A stretch of DNA of 64,000 nucleotides from Desemzia sp045528445. Its GTDB lineage: Bacteria > Bacillota > Bacilli > Lactobacillales > Carnobacteriaceae. Positions within the stretch are counted from its first letter, which is position 1. Every line of letters starts with the position of its first letter. The notes beneath the pieces are model-generated. The model was given only the letters and a program-made list of their open reading frames with translations, was not told where the DNA came from and did no database searches. Positions 1-8,616 of this stretch are shown here, in pieces. The stretch lies in assembly GCF_045528445.1 (NCBI RefSeq), contig NZ_JBGQQU010000006.1, forward strand, positions 1-64,000. The letters are read 5' to 3'. The position numbers and the translations under genes are program-made.

Positions 1-569
1 CCAAACCAGTTATAGGAGCTGGCATCCATTTGAATAAGCTCCCCCTGATATTTCTTTCTAGGACGGCTAGGGTGACTTTTTTCGGGTAACTCCATTTGAT
101 CTTCGGCTCTTGGAACCAGTGGGTTATAAGACTCTTTTTTACCTTTCATTGATTTAGCTTTGATTCGAGCATTTATTTTCTTACGTGTTTTTCTTTGAGC
201 CTTAGGTGATAGAATATCAGCTTGATATAAAATATGACGAATGGTCGTATCGGTGTAACAGATAGCATGATCCTCCTTCAAAATTTCAGTAAAATGCTTC
301 ACGTTAGGCTTTATCTTAAAACTTTGATAGAGCTCGATCACTTGTCTTTTTGTTTCCTCTGGCACGGCGTGCCTAGCTGCTTTTCCTCTGTTGCCGTGTG
401 AAAAAACAGCTTTTCCTCCTTCTTGATAGTCTTGAATCAATCTGTTAACTTGCCTCATCGAGAGCCCAAGTTCAACACAAGCTCTCTTTTTTTCCTTTCT
501 TTTTTCTGCCACAGCTTTTATTACTTTATATTTCTTATCTTCATTCATCGTTAGTATTATCCTTTTCAT
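1..569 (-). mobile_element. IS1202-type (ISNCY group) transposase, N-terminal part, cut by window edge
   Basis: An open frame of about 189 codons runs off the left edge on the minus strand. The start at 569 gives MKRIILTMNEDKKYKV; a second ATG at 548 has a better ribosome site (AAAGGA). The product has an N-terminal helix-turn-helix segment (ACVELGLSMRQVNRLI), a HGNRGK motif, then the start of a DDE catalytic core at GELIQMDASSYNW, where the Asp would be the first catalytic acid. This domain order and the wording around QMDAS match IS1202-type transposases as I remember them. The rest of the gene and the far end of the element lie outside the window, so I cannot say whether it is intact. It points away from yebC; its near end must lie between about 570 and 660. 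Confidence 0.8.
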
Positions 570-665
570 GATTTTATTTTATCATTTTGGGACATTTTAT
601 GCTTCGACCTACTTAGGACATTATCACGTTCGAACGATAAATTGTAAAACCGTGATATGGCGGTG

Positions 666-694
666 TTGCGACTAGTTGTCATTTTTGGTAAAAT
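666..694 (+). promoter_or_regulatory. Promoter of yebC
   Basis: TTGCGA at 666-671 and TAAAAT at 689-694 are separated by 17 bases, a good sigma-A type promoter. It sits about 50 bases before the yebC start and just outside the likely end of the IS element, so yebC expression need not depend on the insertion. Confidence 0.6.
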
Positions 695-744
695 AGTAAG
701 GCTTGAATGAAACAACAATATTATAACGAAATGAGGAATCGTGG

Positions 745-1473
745 ATGTCAGGACATTCGAAATGGAACAATATCCAAGGACGCAAAAATGCACAAGATTC
801 TAAACGTGCTAAAGTTTTTCAAAAGTTATCGAGAGAAATCTATATGGCTGCAAAGAGTGGTGGACCTGACCCCAACGATAACCCTCAATTACGTTTGGTA
901 TTAGATAAAGCCAAATCTAACAATATGCCGAATGACAATGTTGAACGGGCGATTAAAAAAGCTTCCTCAGCGGGTGAAGGTGAAAACTACGATGAAATAT
1001 CTTATGAAGGATATGGGCCAAATGGAATTGCCATTTTGGTTCACACTTTAACAGACAATTTAAACCGTACTGCCACCAATGTGAGAACGGCATTTAATAA
1101 AAATGGCGGATCATTAGGGGAAAAAGGTTCTGTTAGTTACATGTTTGACCGTAAAGGATACATTGCTATCGAACGTGAAGGTCTTGATGTGGATGAAGAC
1201 ACGATGATGATGAGTGTGTTAGAAGCTGGCGGTGAAGAACTGCAAACTTCAGAACCGGTTTTTGAAGTTTACACAGATCCGTCTGATGTGGCAGATGTGC
1301 GTGATGCTCTAGAAGCAGAAGGCTACACTTTAGCTCAAGCTGAAGTAACAATGGTCCCACAAATCTATATTGAATTGCCGGAAGATAAAAAAGAAACATT
1401 TGAACAATTGATCTCTAAACTTGAAGATGATGATGACGTTTCTGAAGTTTATCACAACGCTGAAATGGAATAA
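745..1473 (+). CDS. yebC: YebC/PmpR family protein
   Basis: A 242-residue protein beginning MSGHSKWNNIQGRKNAQDSK, the hallmark start of the YebC/PmpR family (TACO1 in mitochondria), and full length for it. Family members are cytoplasmic and have been described as DNA-binding regulators and, more recently, as ribosome-associated factors that relieve stalling at proline stretches. This second role would fit with efp in the same window, though that is inference. The acidic C-terminus (EDDDDVSEVYHNAEME) is usual. The gene has its own promoter and an intrinsic terminator, so it is probably monocistronic. Confidence 0.93.
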   Translation: MSGHSKWNNIQGRKNAQDSKRAKVFQKLSREIYMAAKSGGPDPNDNPQLRLVLDKAKSNNMPNDNVERAIKKASSAGEGENYDEISYEGYGPNGIAILVHTLTDNLNRTATNVRTAFNKNGGSLGEKGSVSYMFDRKGYIAIEREGLDVDEDTMMMSVLEAGGEELQTSEPVFEVYTDPSDVADVRDALEAEGYTLAQAEVTMVPQIYIELPEDKKETFEQLISKLEDDDDVSEVYHNAEME

Positions 1474-1482
1474 AAAAAAGAT

Positions 1483-1520
1483 TCGCAACTCGAAAAAATT
1501 CGAGTTGCGATTTTTTTTTA
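1483..1520 (+). terminator. Terminator of yebC
   Basis: Perfect 12-bp stem (1483-1494 with 1499-1510), AAAA loop, then a run of Ts. Confidence 0.9.
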
Positions 1521-1652
1521 CGCTAAAAATGAAAAATCCAGCAATTGACCTATATTAAGGTAATACACCGTATGGGAGTAGAAGCCCTACAATAAAAAGC
1601 AAAATGACAACATGTAAACTCGTTTAGAGGGTCAATAGAAAGGAGGTTTTTT

Positions 1653-2699
1653 ATGGAATTGGAAGAAATGGCTTCCGGAATGATCGTGAAAGCCCATTTT
1701 ACAGGCGTAAGCGACATTCATATTTTACCGGAAGGAGAGGCTGTATTCTTGATTTATTTTAGGATTGGAGGAAATATGGTGCTTCATAAAACAGTCGAAG
1801 CCATGGAAGGAGAGCGATTAATTTCCTATTTTAAATACATTGCCAATATGGATGTAGGAGAAAGAAGGAGACCGCAGAGTGGGTCAGCTAATTTAGAAAA
1901 TGAGTATGGGGTATGTGCGTTGCGCTTTTCAACAATCACCAACTACCGTGCCCAAGAAACGATGGTTATCCGGTTATTGAACCAAGTGAAGCAGCGATTG
2001 CTGCGAACGACTGCTTTTTTCCAGCAAGAAGTACAAGAAATTGAACGACTAGCTAAATTCAAAAGCGGTTTGCTGCTTTTTTCAGGTCCGGTTGGTTCAG
2101 GCAAAACCACTACGATGTATCAATTGATTCGAGAAAGTTCACAGAAGCATAAACAGCAGGTTATAACCGTCGAAGATCCTGTAGAGATAGAAGAGCCAAG
2201 CTTTTTGCAGTGTCAGGTCAATGAAAAAGCTGGAATCTCCTATTCGACTTTACTACGTTCCAGCTTGCGCCATCATCCGGATGTTTTGATCATTGGCGAA
2301 ATACGCGATGAAGAAACGGCTAAAATGGCTATCAGAGGGGCTTTAACAGGACACCTAATTCTTGCCAGCATCCACGCGAAAAATGCCTTGGGGGTACTTT
2401 CTCGTTTGGAAGAGCTGGGCGTTTCTAAAGAACAGCTTCGGCAATCCCTATTAGGAATCGTATATCAAAAGTTAATCCCGCGTTATTGTCCGTTGTGTCA
2501 AGGAGATTGCCAATTAGCGTGCGGGCACTATAAAACGGAAAATAAACGTGCTGTATTGTATGAAGTGATGTCTAAACATCAACTGGATCAACCACAAAAG
2601 ACAACAACGGCCAATCGAACGTTTAATCATTTATTGCGAAAGGCGACTGCATATGGATACGTCAGTGAAGAAAACTGCCAAAAATACCAGATTCCTTAA
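1653..2699 (+). CDS. comGA: ComGA, competence pilus assembly ATPase
   Basis: A 348-residue PilB/GspE-type ATPase that would power extension of the DNA-uptake pilus from the cytoplasmic face of the membrane. It shows a Walker A motif (GPVGSGKTT), an Asp box (VEDPVEIEEP), a Walker B motif (DVLIIGEIRDEE) and the His box (LTGHLILASIHAKNA). A cysteine cluster near the C-terminus (YCPLCQGDCQLACGH) looks able to bind zinc. Start ATG follows a strong AAAGGAGG. It is first of seven tightly packed genes (comGA-GG). I looked for a ComX/SigX-type cin-box or a clear ComK box upstream and saw no convincing one, so regulation is open. Confidence 0.95.
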   Translation: MELEEMASGMIVKAHFTGVSDIHILPEGEAVFLIYFRIGGNMVLHKTVEAMEGERLISYFKYIANMDVGERRRPQSGSANLENEYGVCALRFSTITNYRAQETMVIRLLNQVKQRLLRTTAFFQQEVQEIERLAKFKSGLLLFSGPVGSGKTTTMYQLIRESSQKHKQQVITVEDPVEIEEPSFLQCQVNEKAGISYSTLLRSSLRHHPDVLIIGEIRDEETAKMAIRGALTGHLILASIHAKNALGVLSRLEELGVSKEQLRQSLLGIVYQKLIPRYCPLCQGDCQLACGHYKTENKRAVLYEVMSKHQLDQPQKTTTANRTFNHLLRKATAYGYVSEENCQKYQIP

Positions 2700-3723
2700 A
2701 TCAAATCAAACAGCTATACAAGCCTCTTTTTTAATTAAATTGTCTACGCTGATTTCCGAAGGATTTGCGCTAAAAGAAGCTTTGCAATTCTTGGCCACCA
2801 TCATGCCTAAAGAAGCCGAATGGATAACCATTATTCTCGTAGGCTTGGAAAAAGGAAAACGATTTGATGAAATGCTGAAACAATTGGATTTTTCAGAACG
2901 AATAACTGCTCAGATTTATTTATCTTTGGTTCATGGCCGTTTTGCTGAAGCGTTGCGGACGAGCGGAAAATACCTGGAAGAAAAGAGCCATCAAGAGAAG
3001 AAGCTGTTAAAACTGTTGCAATACCCCATTTTGCTACTTGGATTTATGACAGGAGTAGTACTGGTTATCCGCACCATATTGTTGCCTAATTTAATGCAGC
3101 TGGGTATAGGACAAAGCAAAGAACAGTCAATAGCAGCATTGCTTTCAATTGCATTTGTGCAATATTTTCCATACTTGGTTGCAGCCGTTCTTATAGCAGG
3201 GTTAGTTGTAGTCCTCCTGTTTTATGGTCATTTAGCGCAACAATCGGCTGTCAAAAGAGCAAAGATTTTAACGTCGATCCCATACTTTGGCAAGTTGATC
3301 CGATTGTACTACACGCATTATTTCAGCTATGAATGGAGTCAATTATTTAAAAGTGGTTTGCAATTAAATGAAATGATCAGCTTAATGCAGACACGCTCAA
3401 CGACTAAATTAATGCAGGAAGTCGCTGTGAAAATAGAACAATCGTTGATGGAAGGGAAGAACTTTAAGGAATCCATGAATGATTTGCCTTTTTTTAATGA
3501 AGAACTAGGATTGATCGTCATGCATGGAGAAGCTACTAGTCAGTTAGGGAGTGAATTGGCAGTATATTCAGAAGACTGTAAGCAGCGTTTTACTGGAGCT
3601 ATTGAGAAAAGTTTTTCGTACATCCAACCGCTTATTTTTATCCTTATTGCGTTAATTATTTTGTGCGTTTATTTAGCTTTGTTGTTACCTATGTATAGTT
3701 TATTTGAGGAGGGAATATTTTGA
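2653..3723 (+). CDS. comGB: ComGB, competence pilus inner-membrane platform protein
   Basis: A 356-residue member of the GspF/PilC/ComGB family, the polytopic protein on which pilins are assembled. Two GspF-type halves are visible, with hydrophobic segments near residues 118-145, 165-195 and a final one (FILIALIILCVYLALLLPMY). The start at 2653 overlaps comGA by 47 bases but is preceded at good spacing by AAAGG, and overlaps of this kind are common in comG operons. Its stop overlaps the comGC start by four bases, so translational coupling is likely. Confidence 0.92.
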   Translation: MDTSVKKTAKNTRFLKSNQTAIQASFLIKLSTLISEGFALKEALQFLATIMPKEAEWITIILVGLEKGKRFDEMLKQLDFSERITAQIYLSLVHGRFAEALRTSGKYLEEKSHQEKKLLKLLQYPILLLGFMTGVVLVIRTILLPNLMQLGIGQSKEQSIAALLSIAFVQYFPYLVAAVLIAGLVVVLLFYGHLAQQSAVKRAKILTSIPYFGKLIRLYYTHYFSYEWSQLFKSGLQLNEMISLMQTRSTTKLMQEVAVKIEQSLMEGKNFKESMNDLPFFNEELGLIVMHGEATSQLGSELAVYSEDCKQRFTGAIEKSFSYIQPLIFILIALIILCVYLALLLPMYSLFEEGIF

Positions 3724-4049
3724 AAAACACGAAAGTACTATCCAATAAAGGGTTTACATTAATTGAAATGGTGATTGTTCTTTTTGTCATATCCGTGATC
3801 ATGTTGTTAGTCATTCCTAATTTATCCAAAAGCAAAGATTCTATTGATTCAACAGGAAACGCCGCATTTGCGACTGTCGTCCAAACGCAATTGGATCTGT
3901 ATCTTATGACGGAAGACTCGGCAGGATTGACAGACGCAAATACGTTTAATGTACTAGGGACTAAAAAATACTTGAATGATAACCAGGTAGAACAAGCAAC
4001 TCAAACGTTGAAAGTAACCAATGGAGTGGTGACATTAAAAAAAGAGTAA
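3720..4049 (+). CDS. comGC: ComGC, major competence pseudopilin
   Basis: A 109-residue class 3 prepilin. It begins at a TTG that overlaps the comGB stop, behind GAGGAGGG. The cleavage and assembly motif is NKGFTLIEMVIVL, with processing expected between Gly and Phe and with the conserved Glu at position +5; the hydrophobic helix follows. There is no cysteine, so the intramolecular disulfide reported for Bacillus ComGC cannot form here. It is probably the main subunit of the transformation pilus. A ComC-type prepilin peptidase is needed and is not in this window. Confidence 0.94.
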   Translation: MKNTKVLSNKGFTLIEMVIVLFVISVIMLLVIPNLSKSKDSIDSTGNAAFATVVQTQLDLYLMTEDSAGLTDANTFNVLGTKKYLNDNQVEQATQTLKVTNGVVTLKKE

Positions 4050-4064
4050 AGGAGATAAGAGGAT

Positions 4065-4502
4065 ATGTTAAAAAATCAAAAAGGTTTTTTACTGCTGGAA
4101 AGTTTACTCGTATTGTCTATCGCTGCCAGCTTAGTGCTGATTCCTCAACTGATGTCTAGAAGTGCCACTGCTGCTATAGAAGGTGATCTATTTAAGCGGA
4201 ATTTAGAAAGCAGTGTGACGGCGACCCATAACTATGCAGTATTGTCCGGAAAAATGACAAAGGTGGAACTTTTTCGGCAAAATCGAAAGATTACCTTTAC
4301 TGTATTAGAAGATAAAAATCATCCATTCAATCATACCCTTTTTTTTCCTGAATCTGTATCTTCCCTAACCAATGCGATTGAAATTTATTTTCTTGGCGGA
4401 AGTGGAAACATCAAAAACTTAGATTCCATTACATTCAACATAAATGGAGAAAATACCAAATTAAAATTTCAATTAGGGAGCGGAAGGTATGATTGGGAAT
4501 AA
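4065..4502 (+). CDS. comGD: ComGD, minor competence pseudopilin
   Basis: 145 residues starting behind AAAGGAG. The prepilin motif is QKGFLLLESLLVLSI, with Gly at the cleavage site and Glu at +5, followed by a hydrophobic helix and a mainly beta C-terminal part typical of GspH/ComGD proteins. It overlaps the next gene by 14 bases. A minor pilin role (initiation or tip complex of the pilus) is assigned from position and motif. Confidence 0.88.
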   Translation: MLKNQKGFLLLESLLVLSIAASLVLIPQLMSRSATAAIEGDLFKRNLESSVTATHNYAVLSGKMTKVELFRQNRKITFTVLEDKNHPFNHTLFFPESVSSLTNAIEIYFLGGSGNIKNLDSITFNINGENTKLKFQLGSGRYDWE

Positions 4503-4833
4503 ACAACTCGACCAAAAAGGATTTATGCTGTTGGAGGCTGTTATTTCTTGGCTGGTATTGGTGACATGCCTAATGATTTACATTCCTTTTTTAATGAATA
4601 TGACATTGTCCATCAAAAACAGTAGAAATGAAGTAGAACTCACCAGAATTGGATACGAGCAAATCCAAAAAAGCCTCTTAGCTGAACCTATAGAAACAAC
4701 ATGGATAACCGCAGGAAAAACATATTACATTTCAGAACAAGAAGCGGGGCGATGGAAAGGAATTCGCGTCTATGAAAAGGAACAAGAATGGACCCTTCAA
4801 ATGCTTTCTTTTACCAATACAACGGCTCAATAA
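4489..4833 (+). CDS. comGE: ComGE, minor competence pseudopilin
   Basis: 114 residues with the prepilin motif DQKGFMLLEAVISWLVL (Gly, then Glu at +5). The sequence is otherwise poorly conserved, as usual for ComGE. It starts inside the end of comGD and overlaps the next frame by 62 bases. Assignment rests on the N-terminal motif, size and place in the operon. Confidence 0.82.
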   Translation: MIGNKQLDQKGFMLLEAVISWLVLVTCLMIYIPFLMNMTLSIKNSRNEVELTRIGYEQIQKSLLAEPIETTWITAGKTYYISEQEAGRWKGIRVYEKEQEWTLQMLSFTNTTAQ

Positions 4834-5281
4834 TAAAGGTTTTACTCTTCTTGAATCGATCATAGCGCTGCTTGTTTTTGCTCTTTGTTTTTCTTTGTTC
4901 TCTTTAGCCGTCAAACAAGTACAATCTATTCACAACGTGCAACAATCTGATCGTCAATTGGAATGGCATTTGTTTCTGAACCAATTTGAGTTTGATTTGA
5001 AAGAAAATCAACTCAAGGAAGTGACTAAAGAACAAGTAGTGTTCAACCAATATAGTGAAAAAACAGGTGTAACGGAGAAGGTTTCTTACAAACGAAAAGG
5101 ACAAAAAATGATTCGTCAAGTAGACTCTCAAGGGTATCAGCCTATGTTGATGAAATTGCATACTCTAAACTTTAAGCTAAATGGGAAATTTTTAGTCATC
5201 CAAGTGGAATTTATGAATGGCGAAACCTATCAATCCCAAATCAATCTCAAAGACCATATCGAGGAGCCTAAAAATGAATGA
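4772..5281 (+). CDS. comGF: ComGF, minor competence pseudopilin
   Basis: 169 residues if translated from ATG 4772, which has GAAAGGA 11 bases upstream. The prepilin motif NNKGFTLLESIIALLVF begins about 20 residues in, so the leader is longer than in the other pilins. The frame starts within comGE; the long overlap is not a frameshift because both frames have their own motif and start. ComGF proteins have a beta-rich C-terminal part, consistent with the strand-forming pattern here. Confidence 0.83.
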   Translation: MKRNKNGPFKCFLLPIQRLNNKGFTLLESIIALLVFALCFSLFSLAVKQVQSIHNVQQSDRQLEWHLFLNQFEFDLKENQLKEVTKEQVVFNQYSEKTGVTEKVSYKRKGQKMIRQVDSQGYQPMLMKLHTLNFKLNGKFLVIQVEFMNGETYQSQINLKDHIEEPKNE

Positions 5282-5723
5282 AAAAGGTGCAATTCTGCCA
5301 TCCATTATCGTATTTGTTTTTTTATTAGTTGTGATTTTATTGGGAAGCGTAAGTATTTACCACGATCAAATGCATCAATTGTTTGCTACCAAAGAATCTT
5401 ATAATGCAAAAGGGATGTTACTGTTAACAGAAGAGGAATTGAGAATGAAGCTGAATAATTCAGAATGGATTGAAACAGGAAAGGCAACCTTTAAAAACGG
5501 AGAAGTGACAGTTAAAAAAATGTCGACTAATTTGTATCAATTAACAGCTGTTACCAATAAACAGTTTTCTATGACTAAACAAATGAAATATGTTGTTCCT
5601 AAAAAACAACTGGAGCAAAAAGAAGAAGCAAAATCAGTTGAAAGTGAAAGCATAGAAATAGAGAGACCAGTCAATCTGATAAATCAAATAGATGAAATGC
5701 AGAAAAATCAACTTATTCCATAA
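5274..5723 (+). CDS. comGG: ComGG, minor competence pseudopilin
   Basis: 149 residues from ATG 5274, which lies 8 bases inside comGF behind GAGGAG. A longer frame opens at 5217 but lacks a ribosome site. The N-terminus MNEKGAILPSIIVFVFLLV has the cleavage Gly and a hydrophobic helix but no Glu at +5, as known for ComGG proteins. The C-terminal third is Lys/Glu rich. It is the last gene of the operon and is followed by a terminator. Confidence 0.82.
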   Translation: MNEKGAILPSIIVFVFLLVVILLGSVSIYHDQMHQLFATKESYNAKGMLLLTEEELRMKLNNSEWIETGKATFKNGEVTVKKMSTNLYQLTAVTNKQFSMTKQMKYVVPKKQLEQKEEAKSVESESIEIERPVNLINQIDEMQKNQLIP

Positions 5724-5733
5724 ACAGTTCTTT

Positions 5734-5774
5734 GAGCAATCACAAATCAGATTGAGATGCGATTGCTCTTTTTT
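5734..5774 (+). terminator. Terminator of the comG operon
   Basis: GAGCAATC at 5734-5741 pairs with GATTGCTC at 5761-5768, followed directly by six Ts. It closes the operon ten bases after comGG. Confidence 0.8.
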
Positions 5775-5864
5775 GTTTTCATTATTTGACTAAGCTATTG
5801 GTTTTTTAGCTGGCAAAAGTGGTGTATACTATACGTAGATGCAAAATTTAAGGAGTGATGCTCA

Positions 5865-6926
5865 GTGACACGATTGGATAATTTACGTAATGCTATGAGA
5901 GTAAAGGGGTTGGATGCCTTATTGATCACCAGTCCATTTAACTTGCGTTACATTTCTAACTTTACAGGAACAACAGGATTGAGCTTGGTTACATTAGACA
6001 AAGCTTATTTCGTAACGGACTTTAGATACACTCAACAAGCAGCTCATCAAGCGGTTGGTTTTGAGATCGTACAAAATTATGGTTCGATTTATGATGAAGT
6101 AGCTCGAATTGTCTCAAAAGACCAATTGAAAAAAGTGGGATTTGAAGAAAATTTTGTAACTTTTAGTTTACATCAATTATTAACCACTATCGTGACCAGT
6201 GAACTAGTGCCGGTAACAGGATTAGTAGAAGAGTTGCGTGAAGTAAAAGATGCAGATGAAATTGCTACAATCAAAAAAGCTTGTGAGATTGCTGACTCAG
6301 CCTTCCAATTTATCTTAGGAGAAGTTAAAACAGGAATGTCTGAAATTGAGGTAGCCAACAAGCTGGATTTCCACATGCGCGGTTTAGGAGCTACGGGAGT
6401 GTCTTTTGAGACTATTGTAGCTAGCGGTGTCCGTTCTTCTATGCCTCATGGAGTAGCTAGTGATAAATTGATTGAAATGGGCGACATGATCACGCTGGAC
6501 TTTGGTTGCTATTACAATGGATATGTTTCAGACATGACGCGTACATTTGCTATTGGAGATCCAGGTCAAAAAATGAAAGATATTTATCAAATGGTGCTTG
6601 ATGCACAATTGATGGTTTCTGAAGCTGCTAAACCAGGTGTGACAGGAGTTGAATTAGACGCCGTAGCACGCGATTATTTTGCTAAACGAGGAGTCGCTGA
6701 AGCATTCGGTCATTCAACTGGGCACGGAATTGGATTAGAGATTCATGAAGGTCCAAATGTGTCTCGTTTAGCTGAAAAAGCTTTTGTACCAGGTAATGTG
6801 ATTACGAATGAACCAGGTCTTTATTTTCCTAATGTAGGCGGGGTTAGAATCGAAGATGACTTAGTCATTACGGAAACAGGAAACGAAATTATTGTCCACT
6901 CTCCTAAAGAGCTGATTATTCTTTAA
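5865..6926 (+). CDS. Xaa-Pro peptidase, M24B family (YqhT-like)
   Basis: A 353-residue cytoplasmic metallopeptidase expected to cut peptides with proline in second position. The N-terminal creatinase-like domain (about 1-125) precedes the pita-bread catalytic domain. Metal ligands are visible: two Asp in LDFGCYYNGYVSDMTR, His in HSTGHGIGLEIHEGP, and two Glu in NEPGLYFPNVGGVRIEDD. The start is GTG with AAGGAG upstream; a nearby ATG is out of frame. It precedes efp as in Bacillus yqhT-efp, an interesting pairing because EF-P helps ribosomes at polyproline. Whether it acts on Xaa-Pro dipeptides or on longer N-termini cannot be told. Confidence 0.9.
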   Translation: MTRLDNLRNAMRVKGLDALLITSPFNLRYISNFTGTTGLSLVTLDKAYFVTDFRYTQQAAHQAVGFEIVQNYGSIYDEVARIVSKDQLKKVGFEENFVTFSLHQLLTTIVTSELVPVTGLVEELREVKDADEIATIKKACEIADSAFQFILGEVKTGMSEIEVANKLDFHMRGLGATGVSFETIVASGVRSSMPHGVASDKLIEMGDMITLDFGCYYNGYVSDMTRTFAIGDPGQKMKDIYQMVLDAQLMVSEAAKPGVTGVELDAVARDYFAKRGVAEAFGHSTGHGIGLEIHEGPNVSRLAEKAFVPGNVITNEPGLYFPNVGGVRIEDDLVITETGNEIIVHSPKELIIL

Positions 6927-7009
6927 TAGTGTTCCGATTATTAATAGTCAGAACGCACAAAACATGGTAAACTTAAGTAGAATGACATTGGAGTGTAGGA
7001 GGAAAATAT

Positions 7010-7567
7010 ATGATTTCAGTTAATGACTTTAAAACAGGTTTAACCATCGAAGTAGACGGGGGCCTTTGGCGCGTCGTGGATTTCCAACATGTTAAACCAG
7101 GAAAAGGTGCAGCATTTGTACGTTCTAAACTAAAAAACTTACGTACTGGGGCAATGCAAGAAAAAACGTTCCGTGCTGGTGAAAAAGTAGGAAAAGCACA
7201 AATCAACAACCGTCGTATGCAATATTTATATGAAAATTCTGGGTCACATGTATTCATGGATACGGATAATTACGAACAAATCGAATTGCCAGGTGAATCT
7301 ATTGAAGCTGAATTAAAATATTTGAAAGAAAATATGGAAGTTCAAGTAATCATGTATGAAACAGAAACACTAGGTGTTGAATTGCCGAACACGGTTGAAT
7401 TAAAAGTTGTTGAAACAGAACCAGGGATTCGCGGAGATACTTCTTCAGGTGGGACTAAACCAGCAACATTGGAAACAGGAGCAACAGTTAACGTACCTTT
7501 CTTTGTCAACGTAGACGATGTTTTAATCGTCAATACACAAGACGGATCATACGTTTCCAGAGCTTAA
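7010..7567 (+). CDS. efp: Elongation factor P
   Basis: 185 residues, full length. EF-P binds the ribosome between the P and E sites and promotes peptide bonds at polyproline. The modifiable loop reads HVKPGKGAAF with the target Lys at residue 32, as in Bacillus, where it carries a 5-aminopentanol group. The three-domain architecture is complete, with the C-terminal signature GDTSSGGTKPATLETGA. Genes tied to the modification (yfmF, yfmH, ymfI) occur later in the window at 33642-36926. The gene starts behind GTAGGAGG. Confidence 0.97.
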   Translation: MISVNDFKTGLTIEVDGGLWRVVDFQHVKPGKGAAFVRSKLKNLRTGAMQEKTFRAGEKVGKAQINNRRMQYLYENSGSHVFMDTDNYEQIELPGESIEAELKYLKENMEVQVIMYETETLGVELPNTVELKVVETEPGIRGDTSSGGTKPATLETGATVNVPFFVNVDDVLIVNTQDGSYVSRA

Positions 7568-7621
7568 CAAACTGCTGAATGGATGCATTTAACCGTTAAG
7601 AACAGAATGAGGAGGGATCTT

Positions 7622-8047
7622 ATGGCTCAAGAATCAATACTTGCTGTAAACGATACTAAAGGATCATTGGGTGAGATCGAAGTCGCTCCAGAAGTTATTG
7701 AAGTGATTTCAGGTATCGCCGCTAATGAAGTCGATGGAGTCTATGCCATGCATGGAAAATTGGCCTCAGGCGTTACAGAATTATTTGGTCGTGTTAACCA
7801 TAAAAAAGGGGTTCATTTGACACAAGATGAAGAAGGATTGAAAGTCGATATTTACTGCTATTTTAAATACGGCGTATCTGTACCTTCTGTGGCACTTGAA
7901 ATCCAGAGCAAAGTACGGGATCAATTACTGCAAATGACAGACATTGAATTGAATGAAGTAAATGTTCATATTGTCGGTATAGTTCCAGAAAAATCAGCAA
8001 TGAATGATTTATTAAATATAATGGATGAAGACGGTGAAGAAGAGTGA
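7622..8047 (+). CDS. Asp23/Gls24 family protein (YqhY-like)
   Basis: 141 residues from ATG 7622 behind GAGGAGGG; a longer frame from 7583 would run through that ribosome site. The Asp23 domain spans roughly residues 15-125 (EVAPEVIEVISGIAANEVDGV and the VNVHIVGIV segment). Members of this family next to nusB (YqhY in Bacillus) have been linked to control of acetyl-CoA carboxylase and envelope stress. The C-terminus is acidic. The stop overlaps the nusB start by four bases, so the two are likely coupled. Confidence 0.88.
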   Translation: MAQESILAVNDTKGSLGEIEVAPEVIEVISGIAANEVDGVYAMHGKLASGVTELFGRVNHKKGVHLTQDEEGLKVDIYCYFKYGVSVPSVALEIQSKVRDQLLQMTDIELNEVNVHIVGIVPEKSAMNDLLNIMDEDGEEE

Positions 8048-8478
8048 GTTTGACAAGACGTGAAATAAGAGAAAAAGCGTTGCAATCACTTTTTCAACTT
8101 TCCGCAAATAAAGATCTATCCAAAGAAATTGCTATGCGAGAAGCCCTGATCAACAACAATGACGGTAGTGAAGAAATAGAAGAAGTTTCTATTCCGACTT
8201 ACTTAAATGAATTGGTGTCGGGTGTGATCGAACAGCAACAAGTGATTGATGAAAAGATTGACGCTCATTTAACAAATTGGTCGATTAAGCGTTTGGCGAA
8301 AACAGATTTATTAGTCATGCGAATTGCTGTTTATGAAATGTTGTTTGTTGACGATGTACCGAACAAGGTAGCTTTGAATGAAGCATTGGAAGTTATCAAG
8401 TTGTATAGTGATGAAAAATCACGGAAATTTGTAAATGGTATTTTATCAAATATGGTAAACGAAGAAAAAGAGGACTAG
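8044..8478 (+). CDS. nusB: Transcription antitermination factor NusB
   Basis: 144 residues, all-helical NusB fold: N-terminal SLTRREIREKALQSLFQL and C-terminal KLYSDEKSRKFVNGILSNM are characteristic. NusB with NusE (S10) binds boxA RNA in rRNA operons. The start is GTG overlapping the previous stop. The stop codon lies within the terminator stem. Confidence 0.95.
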   Translation: MSLTRREIREKALQSLFQLSANKDLSKEIAMREALINNNDGSEEIEEVSIPTYLNELVSGVIEQQQVIDEKIDAHLTNWSIKRLAKTDLLVMRIAVYEMLFVDDVPNKVALNEALEVIKLYSDEKSRKFVNGILSNMVNEEKED

Positions 8479-8492
8479 TCCTCTTTTTTTTT
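8466..8492 (+). terminator. Terminator of the efp-nusB cluster
   Basis: A perfect palindrome (GAGGACTAGTCCTC flanked by A and T runs) that includes the nusB stop codon and ends in a T run. Confidence 0.8.
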
Positions 8493-8616
8493 GTATTCTA
8501 CTAGTTGGATAAAAAACGAGGCTCATAGGATAAAGGAACTGTTAACCGATTTATCTTGCAAAAAGAGCGTGTTTTTTAGACAATAAAGGTAAGTTGAGTT
8601 AAAAGGAGAGGTTAAT

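Noticed and set aside
640..660. CGTTCGAACG as an SOS box for yebC
   Set aside because: The half-sites touch, whereas the Gram-positive LexA box needs four bases between CGAAC and GTTCG in the opposite arrangement.
1545..1573. Promoter or cin-box before comGA
   Set aside because: TTGACC has no acceptable -10 at 16-18 bases, and no TACGAATA-like box is present.
4772..4833. comGE/comGF overlap as a frameshift or fused gene
   Set aside because: Both frames have their own ribosome site and prepilin motif, and long overlaps are normal in comG operons.
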